Shown: positions 43,993-55,239 of the stretch, piece after piece
How the letters are laid out: every line of letters begins with the position of its first letter
Position numbering within the stretch: position 1 is the first letter of the stretch
Assembly (NCBI GenBank): GCA_024114885.1
Contig: CP099418.1
Coordinates: 4,588,001 to 4,652,000, forward strand
Source: Septoria linicola
Taxonomy: Eukaryota > Ascomycota > Dothideomycetes > Mycosphaerellales > Mycosphaerellaceae
Direction: 5' to 3'
Length of the DNA stretch: 64,000 nt
Made by a program: the position numbers and the translations under genes
Notes under the pieces: generated by a model
Seen by the model: the letters and a program-made list of their open reading frames with translations, nothing else
What the model was told of the DNA's origin: nothing
Database searches by the model: none

Positions 43993-45544
43993 CCCTGCTG
44001 ATTTCCTCAAGCGGCATCGCGCCTTGTCGATTGTGGAGAGACTGGCCGGGGGGGTGTATCGAGATATGCTAGTGATCCTGAAGATCGACCGAATAGCCGG
44101 AGAAGAACCCTACAAGCCTGTGCCGTTTGGAAAACTTGGTGAGGGCTGTGGTGTTGATGGTTGCCGGTCATCCATGATGTGTGAGATCATGTCAAAGTGG
44201 TCTGTGATTAGTAGGATGGAGCAAGACTGAGACGGCCAGCAATTGCAACAGGTTATAGGTTGCCGAAATCCGTTGGGCAACGCCTTTGAGGAACAACGAT
44301 TCGTCAGACTTCTCGCCCTGTGTTACAGCAGCTCATAGCGGACTTCAGGTCCAGCAGAGCGAAGAGAAACAGGCTCGTCTTGTTTCATTCGACTTGGTCC
44401 GAGATCCTTGTCACTGTCACAAATTCCAGCCACGAGGCTAAGATTCCCGCGGCATGCCGTTCTCAGACTTGTCACTGGTGCACAACAGACAACGGGTGTC
44501 GTGCCGCGCATGATAATAACATCGTCCACGTGTCTTTCCCTGGATGATGGTGGTTTCTTGATAACCCGGAGGAAGTTCGCAGGTCGCAAGTATGCCAAGT
44601 TTGGAGAGGAAAGAGAGAGGAAAGAGAGAGGATTAGTTCTAGTTTTAAGTTTAGCGCATGCTCAAGTCAAAATCAACCCGAAGTTTTCACGTTTCTTGTT
44701 TCATGGCCGACCTTTCTCCTCAGGAACGCTGACCATTGCTCTTCTGCGAACTCCATGCGCACCGCGATTGGCGCCGTTGGGGATGGCTGCGATGATGATG
44801 GCGCTTGTCGTGTAGCTGATGCATTGACGATCATACAGGACGGAACCGCAAAAGTGGAGGTTCCAGCCCGATAATCCATTCAAGGCACAACACCTCGCAC
44901 AAAGGTCATAGTGCACGTCGCCGGGGAGCAAGAGGATCACCGCGAATATCGAATATGACCGAAGACCCACATGCTCAGGTACTATTGCTATTCTAAAGCT
45001 CAGTTCCAGTCACGACTATCTATATCGAGCGACTCACCGCGTGTAGCTCACTGGAGAATGAGTCTTCTTGCTTGCCAACGAATTTCCCGATGCTGTGTAA
45101 CGCTGCACTACAGATCAACGCACCCGCCGGTCCCACCAGCCGTCACCTCACGCTTTCGAGATTGCATGCGTCTTGCCCGCATGAAGAGAGAGAGATGTCG
45201 TCTTGCCGTTTGTGTGCCGTCGTCTCGTGGTGTCCGCGTTGCCTGGAGGCTTGCGGTTCCGTTCCTAGACTCGCTGGGTGGCAAGCATATCCCAGCCCAA
45301 GACCTACCTTCAAGCTTTTCCTGCTTACTACCCGTGGACCTGACCTAGCTTCTCCATGGCGTGTGCAATCCCTGGTCCTGGAATCGGATTAGGTACTTAC
45401 TCGTCCGTTTCTGCCTCTGCTCGCCTCGTCGTCCACTCTACTTCCCTGCGGCTCTTCACATCTACCTGGCAGGACATCATCTCTCGGCGATGTTGAGCTC
45501 GACGATACACCGACAACCGCGCTCCTCTGGACTCGAGCTTCGAT
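43219..45544. other. Gene-poor interval (2.3 kb)
   Basis: No supported gene. Contains a (CTG)9 tract at 43957-43983 continuing as (ATG)3, and a purine tract near 44606-44633. Open frames of up to 135 codons (for example 44408-44815 plus) lack family resemblance. The right end carries the promoter of the second rhodopsin-like gene. Confidence 0.4.
43957..43983 (+). repeat. Trinucleotide microsatellite (CTG)9
   Basis: Nine perfect CTG units followed by ATGATGATG, in non-coding DNA. Likely length-variable. Confidence 0.95.
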
Positions 45545-47039
45545 ATGCAGATACCGCCCATTACCGTTATTCTGTCATGGCCGCCCCCGAACTATGAGAA
45601 TCCCGAGACTAGAGGAGATACATTGCTTGTGCTCTTGGTCATATTCTCTGTTCTAGTAGTGCTCGCATGTGTGGGTCGCTTCTACTCGCGCATCATAATC
45701 AAGCACTGGTTCGGCTGGGATGATGTGTTCATCATTATTGCGCTGGTCAGTATGGAATATCACTAATGGTACGTACAAGAGACTAATCGAATGAGTGTAG
45801 GTTTTCGTAAGTCGGTGACATACCCTCCTATCAATCGCGATCCTGACCATCTGTAGACCATCGCCATGAATGCCGTAGTCATTCTCGCGAATCGAAGATA
45901 TGGCTGGGACCGACACATATGGGACGTGCGCTACACAATCATCCAGAGCGCCAACATCGTGGCATTCACTGCGAAGCTGCTGTTTGTGGGCGCATCAACA
46001 TTTACGAGGATATCTTTGATATGCTTCTACTACCGATTGATCAAGGACAGTGGAATTACCTGGTTCAACAATGTTCTACACGCAAGCATGTTCTTCATCG
46101 TGGGACTCGGGATCGCCTTCACATGCATTGGAATCTGGCTATGCAATCCGGTGCAGTCGTACTGGATCTTTCCGCCGATGGGTACACATACATGTATGGA
46201 CGAGGGCACGGCTACTTTCACCATCGGAATATTCAACTGCGTGGCGGATCTGCTATGCACTCTCCTGCCAATACCGCTCGTATGGCGACTGAAGATGCCA
46301 GTGAAGCATCGCATTGGTGTGTGCTTCTTGCTCGGGCTTGGCTTCATCGTCACGATCGCAGGTGTTCTTCGGACATACTTCATCTGGGAATCTCTGATCG
46401 ACAGCTGGGACGAGACATGGTACTCATATCCTCTATGGATCTGTGCCGCTATTGAGATTGATCTCGCTGTGGTGAGTCGTTTTCGTGTAGCAGGGCTGCA
46501 CTCTGAGCTGACACATCATGCAGATATGCGCGTGCGCACCGTCACTAAAACCAATACTACATAAGCCGATCGCTCGCCTCACTTCCAAGCTCTCATCCAA
46601 GTTCTCGAAAGGTAGCTCACAGCGATCTCCTATGACCTCTCATTCTCGAACGCCATTGCCAGGGTCGTCAAATGCAACAAAATCGACCAAGTCGTCGATG
46701 CTGAAGCGTCCATTTACACGTCATGGGGTTCTACCCTCAGCGCAAGACAGCGTCTGGGATGGCGACGAGGAGTACGGCATGCTGGACCTCGATCAATCGC
46801 AAGCTGAGAAGAACAGAGATGCATTTGTGACGGCGGCAAGCAATAGCGAGACGAATCTCAATCCTGCTTGGCCTATACCAGAACCTCCGAGGCCTGGTGC
46901 AGCCGATCGTCGACCAGCGCTCGAAATCATGAAGCAGCGAACAGTCGATCAGCAAGTCTCGTACATCAGCACTCAACGCAGCTCTGATTCCAAGGGCTCG
47001 GCAACGGAGTTTATGAGGCCGAATGAGTTTGACAGGTAG
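45545..47039 (+). CDS. Fungal rhodopsin-domain 7TM membrane protein, copy 2 (contains a 6-nt microexon)
   Basis: Same family as the gene at 21626: ILSWPPPNYENP start, HWFGWDD, RYGWDRHIWDVRY, STFTRISLICFYYRLI, and ICACAPSLKP after the last intron. Exons: 45545-45745, 45801-45806 (GTTTTC, coding VF), 45857-46471, 46524-47039, giving 445 residues. The microexon is flanked by tgtag and gtaagt; skipping it leaves the frame intact (443 residues). With VF included, the distance from DD to DRH is 29 residues, equal to copy 1 without its insert. The cytosolic tail after helix 7 (about 275 on) is Ser/Thr-rich with SKFSKGSSQRSP. Receptor or sensor function is only inferred from the fold. Confidence 0.85.
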
Positions 47040-47327
47040 TACTGGAAGTCCGAGAATCTGGGCACAATACAGAACCACACATACGGGGACATGTTACTAG
47101 TATGATTATGCAGAAAAGATCTTGGAAATGATACCCTGGTGGACGGCTTTGGAGAGTGGTGTTGAGAGAAAAGTGTGAAACGAGAAATGAATATAGTGAT
47201 GTGTAATATGATGTATTATAGCGCATGAATGACAGCGACAGAAGAGAGTATTGAGCATAGTCTTGCAATCTTCTCTTCACCTGCTGGTATCTCAACAAGT
47301 TTTTGAGGGACTATTGGCATTGAAGGG
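47040..47327. other. Convergent 3' region
   Basis: Short A/T-richer spacer between two converging genes; presumably contains both polyadenylation sites. No gene seen. Confidence 0.5.
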
Positions 47328-48952
47328 TCAAGAGAACAGCTTGTTCTCGTCGCTATCTTCTTCCAAGTCGTCTAGACCATAGTACTGCAGGTTGACGTTA
47401 GGCGTCCCTCTTGTGGACCGGTATCTGGTTGGCTTCCCTCTGAGAGAATTGGTTCGTCCCGGAAAGCTGATAGGACCAGCGATTGTGTTTCTGCGTTGCG
47501 GCTTGACCGGTGGAAGTTTCGTCACAATGCGAATGTCTGGCATTTGATGGCTGTCGGCCTTCGCGTGCGGATCACTGGTCATGTTTGTGAGCTCAGTAAG
47601 TGCTTTCTCACTGAGACCGTGTGTGTCCGGCGTCGAAGTAAAGAGCACTGGTTGAACAGCTTGTATCGAACTGTGGGTGGAATTAGACTGAGGATTGGAG
47701 GATGACGATGGTGTTTGATCTGATGTCGTTGATGCCGATGACAGGGTAGGCGGCGTGGGGACGCAATCTGGACGAGGAACTGACAGGAAGGCCTCGCTAT
47801 GCCGACGTTGTAGGTGTGCTCCAGTTGTGCGCCTTGCGCCCGCGGGGTCGACTGCGGCTGAAATGTAGTTTTGCTGGCTCCGTGATGTGTGGAAGCTAGT
47901 CATGCTCGAGAGAGTTGGTATGGCCGGGACATGGCTGTGCATTTGACGTGCACGCGATGGCATAGGCTGCATCCAGTTATTGTAAGGCATCGCGCCAACA
48001 CCCCCATTAGTATGTAAGCTAGGGGTAGACTTTCTGCTCTTGATCTCTCCGACCACAAAGCCCCCGTAGTCACTGTTGCGCTTCAGCTTGTCTTGTGGTA
48101 GTGCCGCGATGGGGCGATTGCAATTGTGTGGCTCATTTAGACCATTCATGGCCTGAGCAGCGGCGTTCAGTATAGGTGGTGCTTCGATCTTTTTAATCGC
48201 ACCGTTTCTGACCTGCCATTCGAGCTCCTTCTGACCTTCTGATATGCCGTATCTGCTGATATGAACCTCGCCACTGTGGAGATGCGACTCTAGCATTGCT
48301 TCAACATCGAACATGAGCTCCATGAAGGCAGCCTTCTTATCGACAGCATATTTGCGGGCCACGAACGCATGAGCAATCATAGCTTCGCTATGATAGCCAC
48401 CATCAGGATCGTACATAATCGCGAACCCTGCGCGATATGCAATGTGGTCAGTGCCTACGCGTGGGAACTGAAGCAAGATCCGACTGCGCGAGATGTTTCG
48501 GAAACCATTGCCAGAAAGCACGATTAGGGTATTGGCTGCGAGAGAGGATTAGGCTAATTTGCTTGATTGTGGCCTTGAGTGACGCCACATGCAGCATGAA
48601 CGGTATACGCACTTATAAAGTCCTGCCTCTCCTTGCTCGTCTTCCAGATTCCCCAGCCAATTGTTCCAGTCGTGCCAATTGCCTTTCCACGCTTCGTCAC
48701 CTGATCGTCGGCTGCTGGCAGGGCCTCGTTAGTGCAGTGACCTTTCGAAGAAGTTGAGGTGTGCAAGGTCGGATTCGTGGATCGTATGGTGACTGTCATC
48801 GAGGACTTGCGTTTGCCAGACAACTGGTCAATGTCCGAAGATTCTCTGTCCTCCGAGCCGAAGGCATCTTGCCCTCTCCTGTTCTCGTAGTCGGTCTTGA
48901 CAGCTTCATCTATCAAGTTGTCGATCCGCGACTTACTGGGACCACAGCCCAT
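47328..48952 (-). CDS. Hypothetical protein with N-terminal MGCG acylation motif
   Basis: Two exons (48952-48613 and 48535-47328, 77-bp intron) encode 515 residues. The N-terminus MGCGPSKSR is a textbook dual-acylation motif: Gly2 for N-myristoylation and Cys3 for palmitoylation, as in G-alpha subunits and Src-like kinases, so membrane attachment is predicted. A conserved-looking globular part covers about 90-235 (TIGWGIWKTSKERQDFI-TNTLIVLSGNGFRNISRSRILLQ, FAIMYDPDGGYHSEAMIAHAFVARKYAVDKKAAFMELMFDVEAMLESH). The rest, from about 250, is Ser/Thr/Pro-rich and probably disordered, ending YYGLDDLEEDSDENKLFS. I do not recognise the family and assign no function. It lies downstream of KMO on the same strand. 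Confidence 0.75.
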
Positions 48953-49125
48953 GTCGATCTACCTTGTCAGTGCACTGCGCGGACGACTCAAAAACGTCAA
49001 GAAGGCAACGCTATACTTGCGGCAATGGGCGGAGTGGTCGATAGAAACGTATGCGCTGGAGCTAGCCGACCGATCCGGTACACTGAGTATTTTCAAATGC
49101 GGCATCTCGTACCATGAAACATTTT

Positions 49126-50718
49126 TCATTGCCTGGCGAATACATTGCGGACCGTGTCGCGGGCCAATCTGAACCCAGCAGAGAAATCAGGCTTTCCGAG
49201 CCCATGGTACCATCTATTTGCCAACCAGACAGTGATACCAATCATGGGCAGCATTGTCGTTATCGCCATACCCTCGAGCAAAATCTTCTTCTGCTGATTG
49301 ACAACTTTGATCACCTCGGAATATCGCTGGTTGCTGAAGCTCACTCTGCTGTACTGAGTGGCGAAGCCTGTGCTTGGCAGCTTATCTGACAGGAACTCCT
49401 CAATCTTCTTCCGTAGCTGGACGATCTTTGATGTGACACCAGCACGCATGTCGTAGAAGTTGGCCATAGACAAATCATTGATAGCGTGTGCATCGGCAAT
49501 TCGTTCGTCGTTGTACTCTTTCAATGCTTTGGCGCGGCCTTCTTCGGTGACGGGATTGGCGTCCAAATGCGAGAACAGCACACGGACGTCCTCTAACCCT
49601 GCATTCATACCTTGACCGTAAAATGGCACCATTGCGTGAGCTGCGTCACCAAGGATGACTCCGCAGTCTTCAAAGTAATGTGGTGAGCACTTGATGTTAA
49701 CAAGTGGCAGGTGTGGGTTCTCCATGAACTGCTCTCTAATCAATTCTGGTCCGATGAGATCGACCGCTCCAGGGAAGTTTTGATTAAAGTAGAGCTCCAC
49801 GCCCTCAGCATCAGCCTCGAGCCTGTCAAAATCTGCTGCTGGCGCGAAAAGTGTCGATGTAAACGTCTTATCAACACTTGGGATGGCAATGAACATCTTG
49901 TCTGAACCAGGCCAGATATGCAGGTGGTTAGGACTGGTCCTGAATCCCTCCTTTGCTGATGGCGTCGTACAATCACCCTCCTCCGCAGGTGGTATCTGGA
50001 ACTCGCACCACAGTGTGTCGATGTACGTCTGCTTGAAGTCCAGACGAGCGAATTTCATCATATGGAAGCGAACACTGCTGTGAGCACCATCGCAACCCAG
50101 AATCAAGTCGAAATCAATTTCGATCTCCTCGGGCCTGCCGGGGCGACCACTAAATCGAGTGTTCTCGCTCGGTCGTCTGGAGGTGCCCTTCTGCTCCAGC
50201 CAAGCCAACCGTCTTCGGAAATCGACTCCAGTAATCTTGTGACCGAACCTCAGTTTGACGTTAGGCATGTCCTCGAGCTCATCCAGCAAGCGTGTGTTGA
50301 GGTCGCCCCGATCCACTGCATTGATGGCTCGTTTGTTGACGTCGTACAGCTGTGCAGCCTCTGTGAGGCTGCCACTGGAGTCTTGTCCATGGATCATGCG
50401 ACCATACATGGGAATGGTCTCATGCATGATAGCCTCGAGAAGCTCGGGCGAGTCGGATTGCCGTAAAGCATTGATGCCTCGTTCTGACAATGCCAGATTG
50501 ATGCTTTTAGTAAAATTGAGCGGCGTGGTAGATGCATCACGCAAGTCTGCCAATGGTCAGCCATGTGCTTTCAGAAGTCATCGTAGCAGTGACAACGTAC
50601 CAGGTCGCAAGTCGTAGACTTCCACCTGCCAGCCCCGTCTTGCAGCGTACAGACCCGCCAATGCACCCACAGGGCCCGCGCCTATCACCACGCATTTCAA
50701 GTTGCCCGATTCAGCCAT
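49126..50718 (-). CDS. BNA4: Kynurenine 3-monooxygenase
   Basis: FAD- and NADPH-dependent hydroxylase converting L-kynurenine to 3-hydroxykynurenine in the tryptophan-to-NAD pathway; anchored in the mitochondrial outer membrane. Two exons (50718-50601 and 50546-49126, 54-bp intron) encode 512 residues. Seen: the FAD-binding start VVIGAGPVGALAGLYAARRGW (about 10-30), SINLALSERG, the DG motif LILGCDGAHSSVR, and the flavin motif GVILGDAAHAMVPFYGQGMNAGLED. A hydrophobic C-terminal anchor (MAITTMLPMIGITVWLANRW) matches the membrane-bound KMO type. The first exon, holding the Rossmann glycines, is only recovered by splicing (RP-DLRDAS). Divergent from MAP1. Confidence 0.95.
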
Positions 50719-51156
50719 GACCGACAGAGCCACTTCCTGTACCGAGAATGAACTTTGTATCAGCAGTCATTGCCCACGATGAAGGCGTATATCAGTCCGC
50801 CACTCCGTCTATGACTGCGTCTTCCAGATGACCGGAAGGGCTTTTCACTGTTTAATAATGCGGGTATAAGGATGGCGAGCGTCATCGGCGGCGCGGTCGA
50901 GACTTTCGTTTCGCGCTCCCACGTGATTACAATCGGCCACAGCAAGCTCCGAGTTGTCTTCGAGGAAAATGCGCACGCGCCTTGTGCACGACAGTCGCTG
51001 CTTTCTAATCGTAGCTGGTGTTTGAACGTTTCCTAGCAAGTTTGCTCAACAAAGCGTTAGGCATTCTCGACCGTAGAACAACTCGCACGCTCTCATCCAG
51101 CGTGATAGAAGCCGCTCAGTGCTCACGCGACACATATACGAGCTTGGAACACAAAT
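50719..51156. promoter_or_regulatory. Shared upstream region of KMO and MAP1
   Basis: These 438 bp lie between divergent starts and must hold both promoters. No strong motif recognised. Confidence 0.5.
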
Positions 51157-52659
51157 ATGGACCAGGCGCCTGCCAAAGAGATTGTGGTCGAGAAGGCGGC
51201 AAAGTGTGAAGGTGGTGATTGCGAGAACGATGCCGGCACACTGCAATGTCCTACGTGTCAGAAGCTAGGCAAAGCTGCCTTCTTCTGCAGTCAAGACTGC
51301 TTCAAGCGGAATTGGGTAGGTCAGTGGAGTCCGTGTAGTGCCGTGGAGAGAGGACGAAGTGCTACAGCCGTTGTAGAACATGTAGGCTAATACGAGGTAG
51401 GGTGAGCACAAGAAGCTTCACAAGGCTCAAAACAGTACGCTCTCCAATCTTATCACTCCCAAGGTCGTGTCCTTACCAGACGCAGATGGCCATTACAATC
51501 CGTTTCCCTCATATCCTTTCACTGGCAGCTTGCGACCCGTCTATCCTCTTTCAGAGAAGCGCACAATCCCAAGCAAAATCCCACACCCAGACTATGCGCA
51601 CAACGGCATTCCACAGAGCGAGCGCGTAAGTATTCCTAGGTTTGACGACAGGTGTGAGTAGGCTAACGCACACCAGGTCTTTGTCGGCCGCAACAAGATC
51701 AAGATCCTCACGAAGAAGGAACAGGACGGAATGCGTAAAGTGTGCCGTCTAGCACGAGAGGTGTTGGACATTGCAGCTCGAGCAGCAAAGCCAGGCGTAA
51801 CCACCGACCACATCGACAAAGTTGTGCATGAAGCATGTATCGAACGTAACGTAAGTTGTGCGCCGTGTCCTCGTTGGAAGCCTTTTCTTGTGCGAGGCGT
51901 TGCACTCATGAGCACTATTCTGGTGATAAAGACATCCTGGCTAACATATTACAGTCGTACCCATCGCCACTGAACTACTGCCACTTTCCAAAGTCGGTAT
52001 GCACATCACCGAACGAGGTCATCTGCCATGGTATTCCAGATCACCGGCCTCTCAAAGATGGAGACATTCTCAATATCGATGTGACGCTTTACCACGAGGG
52101 CTTCCACGGTGACCTCAACGAGACATACTACATCGGCGATTCAGCAGCCCAGGACCCGGACAATGTGCGTGTCGTCGAGGCGTCAAGAGATTGCCTGGAT
52201 GCCTCAATCAAAGTCGTGAAACCTGGCGCACTGTTCCGTGACTATGGAAACATCATTGAGAAGATTGCAAAGGATAGGAACTGTCAAGTTGTCAAGACTT
52301 ATTGTGGCCACGGTATCAACCAGCTGTTCCACACCGCGCCGAACGTACCACACTATGCCAAGAATAAGGCAATAGGTGAAGCTAAGCCTGGAATGTGCTT
52401 CACCATCGAGCCCATGATTACACTTGGCAGCTACAAGGATAAGACGTGGCCAGATGATTGGACGAGTGTAACGGTTGATGGGAAGAAGACTGCGCAGTTC
52501 GAGCACACATTGCTTGTGACAGAGGATGGCGTCGAGATCCTGACCGCGAGATTGGAGGACTCGCCAGGTGGGAAGGTGGCGATGCCCGCCGGATATCTTG
52601 CAAATGGGACGAAAGCCCCCGAACCCAGCGCTGAAGCGAATGGTAATGGGCATGCATGA
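51157..52659 (+). CDS. MAP1: Methionine aminopeptidase 1
   Basis: Removes the initiator methionine from nascent proteins at the ribosome, exposing Gly2 for NMT1. Four exons (51157-51315, 51401-51625, 51677-51850, 51955-52659) encode 420 residues. An N-terminal paired zinc finger (CEGGDC...CPTCQKLG...FFCSQDCFKRNW-GEHKKLH) marks the type 1 eukaryotic enzyme and ribosome binding. The catalytic domain shows NEVICHGIPD (His211), the metal aspartates in NIDVTLYHEGFHGDLNETY (D228, D239), the metal histidine region YCGHGINQLFH and metal glutamates in FTIEPMI and AQFEHTLLV. All catalytic residues are present. The short exons 2 and 3 are set by family alignment across canonical gt-ag introns of 85, 51 and 104 bp. 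Confidence 0.96.
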
Positions 52660-53089
52660 ACTATTGTTGCGGGGACGTTTCGATGAGGATTATGTCCAGG
52701 AAGGAGCATCCGCAGGAGAACCAGCACCTCGCGAGCATACATGAGCGGCTTCACGCCCTCTACTGCTGATAGCTTTCTACGGGCGCGCCGGTGTCAGATC
52801 CTTTGCAGTGACCGTGAAAGAGGAGCGCATCTCAGGTTCAACGCTGGGCGCGCGTAAGTTTAGCATTCCTGCTCCTTCACTTTCGTGCCAGAAACGGTTG
52901 ATCTACCTCGTAGCTCCGGCACTTGCGAAGTCGGCTCGTCTTCTACTTCAGTCTCATCTCCGCCGTGTCAAGTCTGTCCATAGGCAAGACACATCCGTGA
53001 TCGCCACTCCCAATCGTTTCTTCCGCCACCTGAACGCTGGGTGACAGCCCCGACATGATCCACTGACCGACCACCTTTCTCCTTCTACA
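52660..53089. promoter_or_regulatory. MAP1 3' region and REC8 upstream region
   Basis: These 430 bp lie between co-oriented genes. The last 30 bases before the REC8 ATG are pyrimidine-rich (ccacctttctccttctaca). Confidence 0.45.
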
Positions 53090-55239
53090 ATGGTACGCGA
53101 CATCTAGCTGACGCGCTTCGACGCGTACTGACACGACCTGCAGTTCTATTCACACGAGGTTCTTACCTCACGCAAGTATGGCGTGGCTACAGTCTGGCTC
53201 GTGGCGACCTTGGGAGCGAGGTCCACGCTGAAGAAGGTCACCAAGAAGGCCATACTCAATGTCGATGTCGCCAAAGCGTGCGAGACAATCGTCACTCCAG
53301 AGGCCCCGATGGCTCTCAGACTTCAGTCGAACTTGCTGTAAGACTCACTCACTGCGAAGGAGCATGCTTGCCGAATGCAGTGCTGACACTGATAGATACG
53401 GCGTGACGCGTGTGTACGCTCAGCAATGTGGCTATGTCCTGACGGATGCCGAAGCTGCGCGTAACAGTCTGCGGGTCATCTCACGAGCTATGAAACAGGC
53501 TGAGCTAGAGCCGGAGGGCGCGACCAAGGGCCAGTCAGTATTAACCACAGACTACGTGAACGCACGCTTACATCCTGCAGGGCCGACCAGCTTGAGCTAC
53601 AAGACGACCCCAATTTCACCCTGGACTTCGATCTCATGCCCGACCCTGACATGCTCATTGCCAACCTGAACGAAGACACGCAGGTGTTCAGCCAATCTCC
53701 TGCCGGAGACCGATCACTCACCAACGCATCGCAGCAGAGTATCGGCGGTCTCATGATTCCAACTTCGAACAACTCCTTCGTAGGAGGTCCAGTCAGTGGA
53801 TTTGACTTGTTCAGTGTGCGCGGTGACTCAGGTCCTGGTACCGGAAAGGTCCCGGCGCAGCTCCTGGATGAAGATGATCTTGGTCTAGACTTAGGTCTTG
53901 ATATGGACATGCCAGACGTGGAAAGCTCTGTGAATCCTTCTACACGCCGGTCTCGTGGCCCAATCGGCACCGTGGATTGGACAGAGTCAGTGAATGCAGG
54001 TGACAGATTTGCTAGCGAACAACCCGGCCAGCCAATGGTAGTACCTCACATCAAGCTCGCTCTCATTCACATGCTGACCTATAACAGCTTGGCCAAGATG
54101 AAGATGCTCAGCTGCCCGTGGGAGACTTCAATTTTGACGGCGATTTTGGACGCGATCCAGTGCAAGACATGACACAACACGAGACCACATCCGAGACAGC
54201 TACAGCTCCCTACATGAAGAAGGCACGCAAGGTCACCAAGAAGGCAGTCCAGTCGGATGCAGTCATTGCGATGGGTAACAGAGACCTGGCGGAGCTGGGT
54301 AGGAACTACTTAGACAGAATGCTCGAAGAAGGCTTGAAGAACCAGCAGAGGAAGCTGAACGCTATTGCAAAGACGAATGCTGAGCATTGGGTCCTCGGCG
54401 CTGGCACTATCCTGGGTCAAGGCCTTCGTGGTCCACTGGACATCTTCTCTGGCGCTGCCATCCTCGAGGCATTTACTGGTTTCAATCTTCTCACTGGCAA
54501 GAAGCGTCCACGAGAGGAAGTTGAAGGCACAGATGGTAGTCCCTCAAAGCGCTCACGGATGGAGTCGCCCTCGGATGAAATTGGTCGCGCACAGGGTGAC
54601 CAGCTGGAAGATGACTTCTTGATCATGGGAGACGACACCATTGAGCAAGGAAGAGACGCGCCGACACCACTTGACGATCGCCATCTGTCCAGCCTGTTAC
54701 CATGGAACCAGAGTCAAGGCTCTCGTCGTCCGACTGACATTCATCAGCCAACATCTGCATCGTTCGGAGGTGGAATCCAGCTCAACCTCACCAGTCGTCG
54801 TGGGAGCCGACTCACTTCAGCGTCACCGCTCATCAACCGTGGTACGTTTGACGCACAGCTCGACGACTTCCAGCTCCCTCCCGGCTCAGATCTCGATATG
54901 AGTGGCCTCAACGGCGGAGACGAATTTGAGTTGTTCGGTGCTGCAGCACAAGTTGACACACAGACTGCTGCTCAGACTCAGTGGCAGAAGGCGGCACTCA
55001 CTGGCGAGAGCGCCAACTTCCTTGATTTTGTTCAGGCTGCCATCGATGACAACGAGGATCTCGACCAGGCGGGCAAGGTGGATCTCGATGGCCTGCTGCC
55101 GCCAGAGAGCAATAGCCATATTGTGGCTGCACAGGCGTTCCTGCATGTTTTGACGCTGGGTACCAGGGGTGCCTTAAAGGTTGAGCAAGAGGAGCCATTC
55201 GGGTCCATTGTGATGAGCGTCATTGCTGGTGCAGCATGA
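53090..55239 (+). CDS. REC8: Rec8-type alpha-kleisin (cohesin subunit)
   Basis: Kleisin subunit that closes the cohesin ring; Rec8 replaces Rad21 in meiosis. Five exons (53090-53092, 53144-53337, 53396-53533, 53581-54037, 54088-55239) encode 647 residues. The N-terminal SMC3-binding domain reads M-FYSHEVLTSRKYGVATVWLVATLG, then APMALRLQSNLLYGVTRVYAQQ. The WLVATLG wording fits Rec8 better than Rad21 (which has a WLAAHW-type sequence). The C-terminal winged helix (NFLDFVQAAID... HIVAAQAFLHVLTLGTRGALKVEQ) binds SMC1. The middle is acidic and disordered, with possible separase-type sites not identified. The first coding exon is the ATG alone, split from FYS by a 51-bp intron. Rad21 remains a less likely alternative. 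Confidence 0.88.
53093..53143 (+). promoter_or_regulatory. REC8 intron 1 with self-complementary 5' splice site
   Basis: The 51-bp intron begins GTACGCG and contains its exact complement CGCGTAC at 53122-53128, overlapping the TACTGAC branch sequence. A competing local hairpin pairs 53111-53115 (ACGCG) with 53122-53126 (CGCGT). One fold would hide the 5' splice site. Confidence 0.55.

Noticed and set aside
44606..44633. GA-rich repeat (ggaaagagaga type)
   Set aside because: Short imperfect purine tract in intergenic DNA, no sign of function.
51401..51661. Separate small frames between MAP1 exons
   Set aside because: They are MAP1 exon 2 plus read-in to its flanking introns; the spliced model explains them.
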